The notes under the pieces were generated by a model, which ran no database searches, was not told the DNA's origin, and saw only the letters and a list, made by a program, of their open reading frames with translations. 64,000 bases of DNA, from contig CANMKK010000012.1 in NCBI GenBank assembly GCA_947498455.1, positions 1 through 64,000 on the forward strand, given 5' to 3'. The DNA is from an uncultured Aquimarina sp. (GTDB lineage Bacteria; Bacteroidota; Bacteroidia; Flavobacteriales; Flavobacteriaceae). The position numbers were made by a program, and so were the translations under genes. Positions 11,701 to 20,112 of this stretch are shown piece by piece. Position 1 is the first letter of the stretch; every line of letters starts with the position of its first letter.

Positions 11701-14700
11701 TACATAGGACCAATATTAATACCCTCATCTACTTGTTGGTGTAATGCTTCTGATATAAAATCTGGACGATGACCAAATATATTGGAACCAAACCCCATTA
11801 CAATATCAATATATTCATTACCATCGATATCAATAAACCGGGAACCTTGTGCCTTATCACTTACAATTGGAAATATCATTTCCTTGGTCGCCATATTGAA
11901 TTTAAAAGACGATCGGTAATCTACCAATACATCTTTGTTTTCTGTCTTATATAATTTTGATTTTTGCCTTCTATACGTATAATCAGAAATCAATTCTGGT
12001 AATTGCTCTTCCTGGTGCTTTGGTAATTTTTGAAAATAAAAAGCACTTCCTCCAAAGGAACCGGGTAGATTTATTTTCTCTTTAGTAGACGATTTTTTCT
12101 TAGAAGTGACCTTACCCGCTACTTGCTTTCCATTTATAGGTATTGTATCTGAAGTAAGTTTATCACCTATATCTGTCTCAGAAGATTCTGAATAATTTAA
12201 ATGCTGAGAAAGCATTTGATTCTGTTCCGAAAACATACGAGTCAGTATTCTGTTTTGTTCTACAAAATGTTCTTTTAGAACTTGTACTCTTTCTACATCC
12301 TCATTATTTTTAGAAGGTTGAGCTATATCGGTTTCTAGCGGCGCTACCATTTTTTCAGGTTCCGCATTATTGTTTAATGAAAAGGCACAACTAGAACTGG
12401 TCTCTGAAATAGGCTCAATCGTTACTGTTTCCGTTTTTTCCTGAATTTCCTGTCCTTCTAATCCTGTTTCAGAAATAATATAATTTATAATCGAATTTAG
12501 ATCTGGTAAATCTTCGAATAGCTTTCGTATTGGAAGCTTAACACTATATTTTTTTCTAATTTTATTAAGCACTTCAATTAATACCAATGAATCTGCTCCC
12601 AATTGTAGTAATGGATCATGTAAGGATATTTCTCCTGAATCCATTTGAAGAGAAGCAGAAATAATTTCTCTTAAAATTATTTCTACATTCTTAAAAACTT
12701 CATTTGACTTAGTCATTTGTTGATCTTTTGCTGGTATTTGAGATATATTTATATCTTGATGCTGTTGTGATTTTGCTTTTTCTTCTATCCAATAACTTTT
12801 ACGCTGAAAAGCATAGGTTGGACAATCAATAATGTTGGTAGTTCTATCCTTATAAAATGATTTCCAGTTAATATTTTTTCCGGATTCATATATTTTCTTT
12901 ACACTTTCTAATAATTGTATGCTTTCATTTTTGTCCCTACGTAATGACGGAATCCACGTCGTATTTGAACCTTCTGTAACACATTGTTCTCCTAGGGTAA
13001 GTAGTACAGGATGTGGGCCAATTTCTAAATATATATTTGTTCCCAACTTTTCCAGAGTTTCCATTCCTTTGAGGAAATTCACAGGTTTGATTATATGAGA
13101 AACCCAATAATCGGCAGTTGCCACCTCTTCACCTGTCATTTCTCCAGAAACATTGCTGATCAGCTGTTTAACAGGTTTTTTATAAGTTATGGTTTCGGCA
13201 ACTTTCCTAAAAGAATTCAACATCGGTTCCATCAACGGCGAATGGAAGGCATGAGAAACTTTAAGTTCTTTCGTTTTTATCTTTTTTGTTTCCAATATTT
13301 CGGAAATGGCTGTTATTGCCTTCTTTTCTCCCGAAATAACTGTTTGATTTGGGTTGTTAATACCGGCAATACTAACTTTATCTTTATATGCCTCTATATA
13401 TTCCGAAACTATTGATGCTTTTGCAGAAATAGAAACCATTGCTCCGATCTGAGGTAATTCTTGCATTAAACGTCCCCTTGCTTCGATAAGTTTTAGTCCA
13501 TCTTCTAGTGAAAATACCCCGGCAATACAAGCTGCTGTAATTTCTCCTACACTATGCCCCATCAATATATCTGGTTCAATTCCCCAGCTTTTCCATAGTT
13601 TGAATAATGCATATTCTAAGGAAAATAATGCCGGTTGGGTAATCCCAGTTTCTCCTAATAGGCTTGCCTTATCATCGTTTTCTTCTGCAAATAAAATGGT
13701 GAGTAAGTCTTTTTCTAAATAAGGTTGTAGAATAGTTGCACATTGATCTAACTGTGTTTTAAAAACAGGTTCTGTATCGTATAACATTTTTCCCATGTTT
13801 AGATATTGAGACCCTTGTCCTGTACATAAGAAAGCTGTTGTAAACCTTCTTTTATTTTCCAGTTTTTCGCCCAGTATGGTTTCTTTGTTTCTAAGCTTAG
13901 TAGTGAGATCATCTATGTTTTCGCAAACTATTCCTATACGATTTACAAAATGCTCCCTACTTATGGATAGACTATAAGAAAGTTCTTCTAATGATATATC
14001 AGGATTTTTATCTATATGTTCTAATAGACTGTCCATCTGAGCAGACAATGCTTTTTCGCTCTTTCCTGATACGGTTACAACCTGTGCTGATCGAGATGGA
14101 AGTTTATCTTGTAATTCTGAATTTAATGGCTCAGGTGATTCTTCTAATATCACATGGGCATTTGCTCCTCCAAACCCAAAAGAACTTATTCCCGCTTTTC
14201 TTTGTTGATTTTCTTTTTTTTCCCAGGTAAGTACCTCTTCAGGAATTCGAACATTAAGGTTTTTCCAATTAATGTGTGTATTGGGTTTATTATAATGTAA
14301 TTGCTTAGGTATTCGATTATTCTTTAGGCATAATACAACTTTTATAAGTCCTGCAATTCCGGCTGCCGATTCTAAGTGACCTATTTGAGATTTCACAGAT
14401 CCTATAATTAAGGGAGCTGTTAGCTCTCTATCTTTTCCATATACTGCATCTAATGCATTAATTTCTATGGGATCTCCAAGTGCTGTTCCTGTCCCATGAG
14501 CTTCTACATAATCTATTTCTTTTGGAACGAGATTCCCTGATCGTAATGCAGATTGTATCACATCTTGTTGTGCTAATCCGTTAGGGGCTGTCAATCCATT
14601 ACTCCTGCCATCCTGATTTATGGCAGATCCTCTTATTACTCCTTCTATTGTATCACCATCTTCTATGGCTTTGGATAATGACTTTAATAATACCAAACCG

Positions 14701-17516
14701 CAGCCTTCACTTCGCACATAACCATTGGCCGAATCGTCAAAAGTTTTACATCGGCCATCGACTGACATCATGCTTGCCTGGGATAACGCTACTGTGACAT
14801 GTGGTGATAACGTAAGGTTCACTCCTCCTGCAATTGCCATAGTACAATCTCCATTTCTGATATCTTTTACAGCTGTATGAACACTTGTTAGAGATGCAGA
14901 ACAGGCTGTATCTATAGACATACTTGGCCCTCTAAAATCATAAAAATAGGATAGCCTGTTAGAAACCATACTTGTAGCTACTCCAGCTCCTGAATACGAA
15001 TCTTTTTTACAATCTTTTATAAAAGTTGCATAGTCTACTTGTTCTATTCCTATATATACTCCTGTTTTAGACCCTTTAAGATCTGTAGGCACATATCCTG
15101 AGCGTTCTAATAATTCATGACTTAACTCCAGCAAAATACGTTGTTGAGGATCCATCAGTTTTGCCTCTCTTGGAGATATCTCAAAAAATGAAGCATCAAA
15201 CTGATCAATATCATCTATAAAACCTCCCCAACGGGTATTCATGCTGTTTCCATCCAACTCCGTTTTATAGTAATCATCTATCTCCCATCTACTTTTAGGA
15301 ATTTCTGTGATTGCATCTTTTCCTGATTTTAGATTTTCCCAAAATGTTTCGAGGTCGGAAGCTCCGGGAAACCTACAAGCCATGCTAATGATTGCTATGG
15401 GTTCATTATCCTGAAGACGTTCTATTTCTATGCTTTTTTGTTTTTTATCATTTCCAGATAAATACGATACCAAATCGCTAATATTGGGATAACTATATAT
15501 TAGGGTTGGGGATATTTCCATATCCAAATACTCTGACAATTGCCCCGACAACCGAATTCCCTGAAAAGAGGTCATCCCAAGTTCGGCAAATGAAACTTGA
15601 ACACTAACATCTGATGCTTTGATAGCAAGCTCTCGACCAATTGCATTTTGTAACCATTTTGTTAGTTCATTATTTGAAACTTTTAATTTATGTATTATAG
15701 ATGTGTCTTCATTTGATACTATTGCAGGGTTTTCTTTTCTTTCCCCTAATGTCCAAACATTTAGAATTCCATCCAAGGTATTGGATTCATATGCAGACTT
15801 AGTAGCCAGACGCCTTATTTTTCCACTAGAGGTTTTCCCCACTCGACCTGGCGGTACTAAAACAATTCTGTAAATGGATAACTCATGCTCGACTAATACT
15901 GCTTCAGTAATTGTTTTAACAATCTCTTCAAAATTATAAGTACGAAGACTTGTACGTTTTACCTCTTGAATTATTAGTAATTTATTTTCACCATTAATCT
16001 CTGTGATTGCTGCTACTCCAGCATTGTTTTGTAAGTCGGAATGTGAATATTGTACGGTTCTCTCTATATCTTGTGGAAAATGGTTCACTCCATTAAAAAT
16101 CATCATTTCCTTTAACCTCCCAGAAATGTAGATTTCATTACCATGAAAAAAACCCATATCACCCGTGCGTAAATATGGACCATGATTTAAGTTTTCTTTA
16201 CCATTAGCATATCTTGTATATGCATTAAATATATCATTCGATACATCTTTTTTGTTCCAATATCCTTTTGCTACACTCTTTCCTCGTATCCATACTTCTC
16301 CTATTTCGTCTTTTTTACATTTCTTCTTCGTGTTTGGATCTACAATAATTGCTTTTAATCCTTCTTGCACGGAACCATTACCCATCAATTGAACTGCCTC
16401 TATATCATTATTTAAAGCATTTACAATCTTCAATTTACCTTCATACAACTGACTTTTATCTAATTCAAGAACTGTAGGTTCTACATCAAATCCACATCCA
16501 CTTATAACCAAAGTTGCTTCTGCCATTCCATATCCAGGAAATAATGTCGTTTTTTTGAAACCATAAGACTCAAAACGTGCTGCAAATTGATTCATGGTTT
16601 TAGGTCGTATAGGCTCTGATCCATTAATCGCAACTCTCCAACTACTTAGATCAAACCCTTCTAAATCTTCTTCCTTTATTTGATTAGTACATAAATCATA
16701 GGCAAAATTAGGTGCACAACTGATCGTTATCTTATTCTCAGAAATCAACCTCAGCCATCTTATCGGTTTTTGTATAAAAGCGGTTGGAGGCATGATAAAA
16801 AGTTCAAAACCGACGTAAAGAGCCTGAATAATATTTCCTATCAATCCCATATCGTGATATATGGGTAACCAAGAGATTCCTTTTGTTTCTGGAGTACAGT
16901 GAAAACATTTCTTGAATATTTCACTATTATCTATAATATTGGAATGATCTACAATAACTCCCTTTGGATCACCAGTTGATCCAGAGGTATATTGCAGAAA
17001 AGCAATAGTGTCTCCATAAATATCTGGAAAATCTGCTATACAAGATTTTTCTAGTTTATCAGTCCGTACCCATTGTATATCTGAAAAAACTTCATCATTA
17101 AACCACTTATAACTTTTCGAAAATATAATATCTGTTGTCAAAATAAGCGAAGCTTTACAATCTGAAGCTATTTTCTCTAATCTCCCTATTCTTCTCTTTC
17201 CTTGTGGTGGAAAAGCTGGTACAGCAATTACACCTGCTAATAAACACCCTAAAAAGGCATCTATAAATTCCAGACTGGATGGATATAACAATAAAACACG
17301 ATCTCCAGGATTCGTATGTTCCAGTATATTAGAAGCAATAACCTCTGACCTTTTATACAATTCCTGATATGTTCTAGAATCGCTTTCTTCTTCTCCATTG
17401 GGTAAAAACCTATATAATATCTTGTCTGGTGTTTGATTCAGATGATAATTAAATACTTTCAGCAAAGTTTCTTCTGATGACATATCTTTCATAACAGATG
17501 AGTTTATAAGTGGCAT
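2787..17516 (-). CDS. Hybrid PKS/NRPS megasynthase for a beta-amino fatty acyl lipopeptide
   Basis: A 4909-residue multienzyme. Domains in order: fatty acyl-AMP ligase (20-590), ACP (Ser650 in GMTS), ketosynthase (704-1125; Cys872 in DTACSAS, His1007, His1047), acyltransferase (about 1225-1550; Ser1322 in GHSVGE, HAFHS at 1422 typical of malonyl-CoA), ACP (Ser1643), glutamine-rich linker, class III PLP aminotransferase (1835-2270; Lys2111 in YGKIVGGG), condensation (2285-2715), adenylation (2755-3240; code DFWNIGMVH, threonine), PCP (Ser3287 in GGDS), epimerase (3336-3795; DHLVIDG, NTIGWFTN), condensation (3812-4240; HHILVDG), adenylation (4275-4800; code DIWEMTADD), PCP (Ser4851). Known relatives with this FAAL-KS-aminotransferase layout are mycosubtilin/iturin and cyanobacterial beta-amino-acyl lipopeptide synthases. 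There is no ketoreductase or dehydratase, so the beta-keto group is free for transamination. The start MPLINSS is the only plausible one before the FAAL domain. Confidence 0.97.
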   Translation of the reverse strand: MPLINSSVMKDMSSEETLLKVFNYHLNQTPDKILYRFLPNGEEESDSRTYQELYKRSEVIASNILEHTNPGDRVLLLYPSSLEFIDAFLGCLLAGVIAVPAFPPQGKRRIGRLEKIASDCKASLILTTDIIFSKSYKWFNDEVFSDIQWVRTDKLEKSCIADFPDIYGDTIAFLQYTSGSTGDPKGVIVDHSNIIDNSEIFKKCFHCTPETKGISWLPIYHDMGLIGNIIQALYVGFELFIMPPTAFIQKPIRWLRLISENKITISCAPNFAYDLCTNQIKEEDLEGFDLSSWRVAINGSEPIRPKTMNQFAARFESYGFKKTTLFPGYGMAEATLVISGCGFDVEPTVLELDKSQLYEGKLKIVNALNNDIEAVQLMGNGSVQEGLKAIIVDPNTKKKCKKDEIGEVWIRGKSVAKGYWNKKDVSNDIFNAYTRYANGKENLNHGPYLRTGDMGFFHGNEIYISGRLKEMMIFNGVNHFPQDIERTVQYSHSDLQNNAGVAAITEINGENKLLIIQEVKRTSLRTYNFEEIVKTITEAVLVEHELSIYRIVLVPPGRVGKTSSGKIRRLATKSAYESNTLDGILNVWTLGERKENPAIVSNEDTSIIHKLKVSNNELTKWLQNAIGRELAIKASDVSVQVSFAELGMTSFQGIRLSGQLSEYLDMEISPTLIYSYPNISDLVSYLSGNDKKQKSIEIERLQDNEPIAIISMACRFPGASDLETFWENLKSGKDAITEIPKSRWEIDDYYKTELDGNSMNTRWGGFIDDIDQFDASFFEISPREAKLMDPQQRILLELSHELLERSGYVPTDLKGSKTGVYIGIEQVDYATFIKDCKKDSYSGAGVATSMVSNRLSYFYDFRGPSMSIDTACSASLTSVHTAVKDIRNGDCTMAIAGGVNLTLSPHVTVALSQASMMSVDGRCKTFDDSANGYVRSEGCGLVLLKSLSKAIEDGDTIEGVIRGSAINQDGRSNGLTAPNGLAQQDVIQSALRSGNLVPKEIDYVEAHGTGTALGDPIEINALDAVYGKDRELTAPLIIGSVKSQIGHLESAAGIAGLIKVVLCLKNNRIPKQLHYNKPNTHINWKNLNVRIPEEVLTWEKKENQQRKAGISSFGFGGANAHVILEESPEPLNSELQDKLPSRSAQVVTVSGKSEKALSAQMDSLLEHIDKNPDISLEELSYSLSISREHFVNRIGIVCENIDDLTTKLRNKETILGEKLENKRRFTTAFLCTGQGSQYLNMGKMLYDTEPVFKTQLDQCATILQPYLEKDLLTILFAEENDDKASLLGETGITQPALFSLEYALFKLWKSWGIEPDILMGHSVGEITAACIAGVFSLEDGLKLIEARGRLMQELPQIGAMVSISAKASIVSEYIEAYKDKVSIAGINNPNQTVISGEKKAITAISEILETKKIKTKELKVSHAFHSPLMEPMLNSFRKVAETITYKKPVKQLISNVSGEMTGEEVATADYWVSHIIKPVNFLKGMETLEKLGTNIYLEIGPHPVLLTLGEQCVTEGSNTTWIPSLRRDKNESIQLLESVKKIYESGKNINWKSFYKDRTTNIIDCPTYAFQRKSYWIEEKAKSQQHQDINISQIPAKDQQMTKSNEVFKNVEIILREIISASLQMDSGEISLHDPLLQLGADSLVLIEVLNKIRKKYSVKLPIRKLFEDLPDLNSIINYIISETGLEGQEIQEKTETVTIEPISETSSSCAFSLNNNAEPEKMVAPLETDIAQPSKNNEDVERVQVLKEHFVEQNRILTRMFSEQNQMLSQHLNYSESSETDIGDKLTSDTIPINGKQVAGKVTSKKKSSTKEKINLPGSFGGSAFYFQKLPKHQEEQLPELISDYTYRRQKSKLYKTENKDVLVDYRSSFKFNMATKEMIFPIVSDKAQGSRFIDIDGNEYIDIVMGFGSNIFGHRPDFISEALHQQVDEGINIGPMYKHTGEISRLVSELTGTERVCITNTGTEAVSFALRIARTVTRKKKIVIFSGAFHGHGDITLGTQSDTEGAVEPMSAGILPNMVNDLIILSYNDDDILDQIRHHKDEIAGVMVEPVRSRFPNVQPKELLQELSAITKELDIPLIFDEMVTGFRILPGGAQEYFGVKADIVTYGKIVGGGMPIGMVAGSKRYLDAVDGGNWQYGDNSYPTVDRTFIAGTFTRHPLAMVAAMAVLRRIKEIGIEAYQELNAKTENLMKRLNDFYKQESLPIEMQYFGSLFSFKYKSNFELLYFNLVQRGVYVWEANNLFLTFAHTDEDIEYLYKAICESVLVTHKESVENALAISENNSSSIVTADLTLAQKQLALLDQIDEERMLAYTIPFSIKMKGSVDYSIVSEAIDHIVKNHKILKSKISEDGESLLLDPIIPLKLEKVDLSLYEKTEKMESCQSFIKERISIPFSLKEGPLVRMYFIKLSEDECTLLITMYHILSDGRSAGLFIQEFIENYNAIVGKKHLKTPLRVQFPEYISWLNQQKKSQEWKNDERYFIDTFSGKSFNIQLPVDPKEDRASYEGNSIKYTIQLDEVNKLKNWGNSKGLTLFMTLLSAFEILLLKLSQQKEIVIGIPVNGRSMPNIDNSIGYFAHIMPLLATYDANQNVSEYVTKLKSRLFDAYDHQQYPYAHFIDLIKSDEKTVYGEGIKANFNYEFNTAELQMEGVAIEIEEHKSSYVDFDLAINVLEQATGLVMTFDYRKSSLADTVAKEFLGYFKNIIDQVTNGSYKKLSDIKLLDQLAYNKINRQHAISVAYPKDKTIIDLFEQQVSKRPNAIAVTFQDEELSYQELDQKSNQLAHYLQKKGVQPEDLIGISLSRSLDMIVGILGILKSGGVYVPIDPEYPADRIQYILEDANVKFVVSNSGCNTIIAKRKADTIIHLDNDWKNISEESITIPNNNISPDNLAYIIYTSGSTGKPKGVMIEHKNVVRLFKNDGSLFNFDENDVWTMFHSFCFDFSVWEMYGALFYGGRIVIVPKEATTNTSLFKELLVKEEITILNQTPSSFYVVQEELFSCISDIKLRYIIFGGEALNPSKLKRWKYDNPSCRLVNMYGITETTVHVTYKEIGEEEVEDTTSTIGVPIPTLGSYILDQDRNICPVGVIGELCISGAGLARGYLDRPELTKERFVNNPHLEGELMYLTGDLGRWLPNGDIEYIGRQDDQVKIRGYRIELGEISNTLSKDPTIESCCVLAREGNTSNKRLIGYVVPKEEFDKQVIQDRLRSQLPDYMVPQLWVSLDSMPLTSNGKINKKELPDPQDSEFSVEQYVAPTSTLEKDLVQIWQDLLGVDEIGVNDNFFELGGDSIITIQVVTRLKRLDYHIQPKDVFKNQTISDLSKVIEESSNSIEGEQGELTGESKLLPIQQRYLEKIYSEGAHYNQALLLEIDKSISVSLLEDAVKALMNYHDVLRFSYRQNEDKTWFQTYTAYTTNKGRVEVSTVPSESISNAITAVCNQYQRSLSIEKGEVFKTVLIKTPDTESRNRFFMVADHLVIDGVSWRILSDDLGNILNVLSKGKPIGLGKKGSSYRQWVDKMNTYANGKAVASQVSYWESLAADYQPIPVDKEGAHPKMKDVVEYSIQLSKGLTTSLLQEVNHGYGTDINDILVSCLALTISNWSKQDKVIIGLEGHGREDIAKDVDVSNTIGWFTNLFPVVLSVEKNQSFGDLIKSTKEGIRRIPDKGMGYGALAYLHSSPEVREKVAAVRWDILFNYLGQFDSITGVNTLLKIAKESTGDQMGENAAFDHKLEIDSNIIEGELKMTWSYAMTIYDAATIEKIANDYIANLTDIILHCKNKEAKDITPSDYRLEKEIGYQEFDAFLNERKEKKGVLPEAVYKLSPIQEGMLFHSLYDKDSSAYLEQLVVDFISGIDIDTVKSSWSYVLNNHSILRSAFFHKELSIPVQCVYKEIDVPLTELDYTVYSISEQDEKIASFLENDRQSGFSFDEVPLIRITLIKRSESSYKMIFTNHHILVDGWSMSIIFGEFLEAYKSFTNGVSPIREEDKYEDYIKYIASKDTYEEEDFWKGYMKGLESPCLLPFSDSNVSRNKTSGDYRESVLSIDVDFVKKLTEYTQQHHLTINTLFQGVWSLLLSKYTGNKNVIYGVTVSGRPTELSASEDRVGLYINTLPLHVQVQENQSVIDWLTDLQLNHTDCREHQYTSLAEIQQLGNIQSELFDSILVFENYPISEALSKEEDILEVSNAVLKEHTNYLLTISVEFGEKIHVEFSYNSSLIDTSTVSMIKGHFKKVLNQFLLVPESTVSEVNMLTLKEEYQILEVFNDTKEELSNTLPINLQFESVVSGYEESIAVIHKDTSWTYTSLNEYANQVGHAISNIGLMEKSSIGVYLERSPEFLGCMMGIFKAGGIYTPLDTQNPASRIQTMLSSGNHFSILITRSELLEGLEVLEDVSILLIDELNISLSTKYIAKGITIKDEEYLSSMPTDNIVNQNEMDSWAYVLYTSGSTGTPKGAITRHNGAMNHILAEYKLMDLPDGFSFLQSANIGSDISVWQMLGPILKGGTTVIIDKYDLLAYDKLLNIIQETKVTLLEFVPTYMWGLLEYIKENKTSNALDTVGHIMLTGESIPIEMVNNLKELFPNTGIWNAYGPCETSDDVIQYEIKEQLPLTQTRVPVGKPIPNMNVVIVDKNGGLCPIGVPGEIWISGIGVGAGYIGLPEKTVSSFIDNPFAQLQGDVIYKTGDLGKWLPNGMIEFIGREDHQVKIRGNRIELEEIAAIIRKNEYVEDCHVLVHKEDKDKEHIIAFIILNAYGIKMSSIINIPETLQSQCIKELPAFMLPSHCCVVEKFPSNLSDKVDGKKLMEIFLSTNEEELQMTHQNYVAARNDVEEQLVTIWEELLDIDKVGVYDNFFALGGHSLLATRLVSKIRRVIAVEIAIKDIFEFETLEDLANYIRVVNLNEEEENKEETYTTSITI

Positions 17517-17546
17517 TCTTAATTTGTGTGATTTATACGTAATAGT

Positions 17547-18935
17547 TTACACGAAAGTTGGTTCTGCATATTTTTCCATACAAACAGCAATAGATTCTTC
17601 CATAATTGACATTGCTGCATCAACGATATTTTGTGTCGTAATTAAAGGAGGAACTAATCGTAGAACGTTATTATAATGTCCCCCTACTTCAAATAATAAA
17701 CCTCTCTGAAAACATTCTGCTCTGAACTTTTTTATAAACTCAGGAAATGGTTCTTTGGTAATTTTGTCTTTTACAAACTCCACACCGATCATCATTCCTC
17801 TTCCTCTAACATCTCCTATAAATGAGCAATCAACTTGTAATTTTTCTAATTTACTAACAAGATAATCACCTATCTTTCTAGTATGTTCCTGGATACCATA
17901 TGTATCTATAAAATCAAACGCTCCTCTTGCAGCGGCAATACTTACTTGATTTCCTCTAAATGTACCTATATGCGATGCTGGACCCCAAGCTTCTATTTCT
18001 TTTTTATAGATTAACCCTGAAATTGGGAAACCTATCCCTCCAAAACCTTTAGAGAATGTTATGATATCGGGTACAGCCTTCGTATTCATAAATTCTAAAA
18101 AGCTTCCTGTTCTAAAAAACCCGCACTGGATTTCATCAAATATTACCAATACATCATTCTCGTGAGCAATTCTCACTAATTCTTCCAAATATCCTTCTTG
18201 AGGTACTACATTACCACCTTCTCCTTGTATAGGTTCTATTATAATTGCCGCTGGCTTTGATATTCCCGAATGACCATTGGTCAGTATATTTTTAAAGTAT
18301 TCTATACCATCTATCTCTGTACTATCTGTTGCTGTACTTCTGTAAGGATAGTTACACGGAGCAAAATGTACATTAGGCATTAAAGAAGTTAAATTGTTTC
18401 TAAAAAATATATCTGATGTTACCGCCAGAGCCCCGGAGGTCATTCCATGATATCCTCCCGTAAATGCAATTATTCCATCTCTTCCTGTTTTGATTTTTGC
18501 TAATTTAATTGCAGCTTCTACAGCATCTGATCCTGTAGGTCCTCCAAAACTAACCTTATAGTCTTCTCTAATATCTATTGGTAAATGATTCAATATTTTC
18601 TTAATTAAAGAAAGCTTGTTTTCTGTAGGAAAATCCAATGCATGAATTAATTCAGTTTGTTGTTTTTTTACATAATCTAATACAAATTCATTCCCATGAC
18701 CTACATTCAACACTCCGCAGCCTGCAAAAAAATCAATGAAATAATTTCCATCTACGTCTTCTATGATACTCCCTTTTGCTCTTTTTATTGCAATAGGCAT
18801 ATTTCTGGGATATGACACAACACTTCCTTCAATGTCCTTTTGTAATTCCAATAACTTTTTTGACTTCTCTCCTGGTAAAGAGGATGAAACAATTTTAGGG
18901 GTTTCTGATAAATGGTACTTTTTTAATGATTCCAT
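17547..18935 (-). CDS. dat: Diaminobutyrate--2-oxoglutarate aminotransferase (PvdH/Dat type)
   Basis: A 462-residue class III PLP aminotransferase. It carries the signature of the 2,4-diaminobutyrate aminotransferase family: SYPRNMPIAIKRAKG near residue 41, DVDGNYFIDFFAGCGVLN, FGGPTGSDAVEAAIKLAK (PLP phosphate contact), GGYHGMTSGALA, IFDEIQCGFFRTG and the PLP lysine in TFSKGFGG. The family converts L-aspartate semialdehyde plus glutamate into L-2,4-diaminobutyrate in the cytosol; homologues supply this residue to pyoverdine (PvdH) and to polymyxin-like peptides. It ends 30 bases before the megasynthase start, so it belongs to the same operon. I infer that it makes a building block for the peptide. 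EctB of ectoine synthesis is a relative, but no ectA or ectC is nearby. Confidence 0.88.
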   Translation of the reverse strand: MESLKKYHLSETPKIVSSSLPGEKSKKLLELQKDIEGSVVSYPRNMPIAIKRAKGSIIEDVDGNYFIDFFAGCGVLNVGHGNEFVLDYVKKQQTELIHALDFPTENKLSLIKKILNHLPIDIREDYKVSFGGPTGSDAVEAAIKLAKIKTGRDGIIAFTGGYHGMTSGALAVTSDIFFRNNLTSLMPNVHFAPCNYPYRSTATDSTEIDGIEYFKNILTNGHSGISKPAAIIIEPIQGEGGNVVPQEGYLEELVRIAHENDVLVIFDEIQCGFFRTGSFLEFMNTKAVPDIITFSKGFGGIGFPISGLIYKKEIEAWGPASHIGTFRGNQVSIAAARGAFDFIDTYGIQEHTRKIGDYLVSKLEKLQVDCSFIGDVRGRGMMIGVEFVKDKITKEPFPEFIKKFRAECFQRGLLFEVGGHYNNVLRLVPPLITTQNIVDAAMSIMEESIAVCMEKYAEPTFV

Positions 18936-19142
18936 AATGAATGAATTAAGGTTTTAAAATCTTGTATCTTTTTTAAGTTTCCTTATTACACATCAATAAA
19001 CTTGATGATCAATGTATCCTAACTAAGATTGATATGGGTAAAGTGAAGTAATTCTAATTGATGAAAAGTTGTCTTGATTTACATATCTAGAAAAACGTAA
19101 GGAATAGTCTAATCCTAATGTAAACAACTATATTTTTAACAA

Positions 19143-20057
19143 TCAACTAACATAATTTAGGTATGACTTATATAGCGGAAAAATACGTTTTGCTGGAATA
19201 TTCAGAGAAAGTCCTAAATATAATAATGTGTTGTAATAAATATTTTTTAAAGGCGCTCCTTTTAATAAAGTTGCTACTCCATTTCTTGCTGTTTTAGGGG
19301 TATGCCAATCAATATTAAATGAAATAGAATGACTTAGTCCATGAACCTGATGTAGCATCCCTGATGGCATATACAAAATATCTCCTGGTTCTAATATAAC
19401 TTCCATCTTTTTGATTCCTTTTGCTTTGGGAAACTTATTATAATCAGGTTTTGTCGGATCAATATTAGCCCATCTCCAACCTCTTATATAACAAAGGTCT
19501 TTTTGATCACCATCTATAAGAATAAATCGTTTCTTTCCTACAACTTGGAAAAACAAATTGTTTGTTAACAAAGTATCAAAATGTAGAGGAGTTAAACTAC
19601 CGGTTGATCCCATAAAAAATTGTATATAATCTTGCCAATCGGACCAATACCATTTTGGCAACAACTCTTTGGGAAAAGGAGTGATGTCTGAAACATACTC
19701 GGGAAACATGTAAAAAAAAGGTAGATCATGAAGATACCCAATCATTTCTGGGGTTAGTCCATTTTTTAAATCTTCTTCGTACTTATCCAAAAATTGAATA
19801 TAATTACTTAACAACATTTGTTCTTTACGTCCTTCTTCAATTTTCCCCATTTTTATTGGAATTTTCACACCTCTCTCTTTAGACTTGAAATATTCTGTAT
19901 TCCATTCCAAAGCTTTCCAACTAGAAGTCATCCCTCTAATAACAACTGGTTTCCCTTTATTTACATATTGTTTATAAAAAGTATCCCTAGAAATGGTATT
20001 TGCAATGGGCACTTCATTTGTGATTTCCAATTGATCTATAAATTCTAAATGATTCAT
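19143..20057 (-). CDS. JmjC-like cupin (cupin_8) Fe(II)/2-oxoglutarate dioxygenase
   Basis: A 304-residue protein of the cupin_8/JmjC family. The N-terminal YVNKGKPVVIRGMTSSWKA is the usual family opening. The iron ligands are visible as His159-Phe-Asp161 (TPLHFD) and His236 (PSGMLHQV), with a basic pair at 175-176 (GKKRF) where such enzymes bind 2-oxoglutarate. Members hydroxylate amino acid side chains in proteins, peptides or free amino acids. It is the first gene after the long untranslated stretch and lies 207 bases upstream of the diaminobutyrate aminotransferase on the same strand, so I infer a tailoring hydroxylase for the lipopeptide. The substrate cannot be told from sequence. It is not of the TauD-like type used for aspartate beta-hydroxylation in siderophores. 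Confidence 0.85.
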   Translation of the reverse strand: MNHLEFIDQLEITNEVPIANTISRDTFYKQYVNKGKPVVIRGMTSSWKALEWNTEYFKSKERGVKIPIKMGKIEEGRKEQMLLSNYIQFLDKYEEDLKNGLTPEMIGYLHDLPFFYMFPEYVSDITPFPKELLPKWYWSDWQDYIQFFMGSTGSLTPLHFDTLLTNNLFFQVVGKKRFILIDGDQKDLCYIRGWRWANIDPTKPDYNKFPKAKGIKKMEVILEPGDILYMPSGMLHQVHGLSHSISFNIDWHTPKTARNGVATLLKGAPLKNIYYNTLLYLGLSLNIPAKRIFPLYKSYLNYVS

Positions 20058-20112
20058 TTTAAAAATGGTTTTATATACTAAAATTTCTGTGTTCCCTAAT
20101 CGGGATTAAGTA

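Noticed and set aside
13095..13415. 106-codon plus-strand frame inside the megasynthase gene
   Set aside because: It lies wholly within the AT-domain region of the megasynthase in the opposite strand and has a shadow-like composition.
17547..18935. Aminotransferase as EctB of ectoine synthesis
   Set aside because: No ectA or ectC is nearby and the sequence pattern and operon position fit the Dat/PvdH role better.
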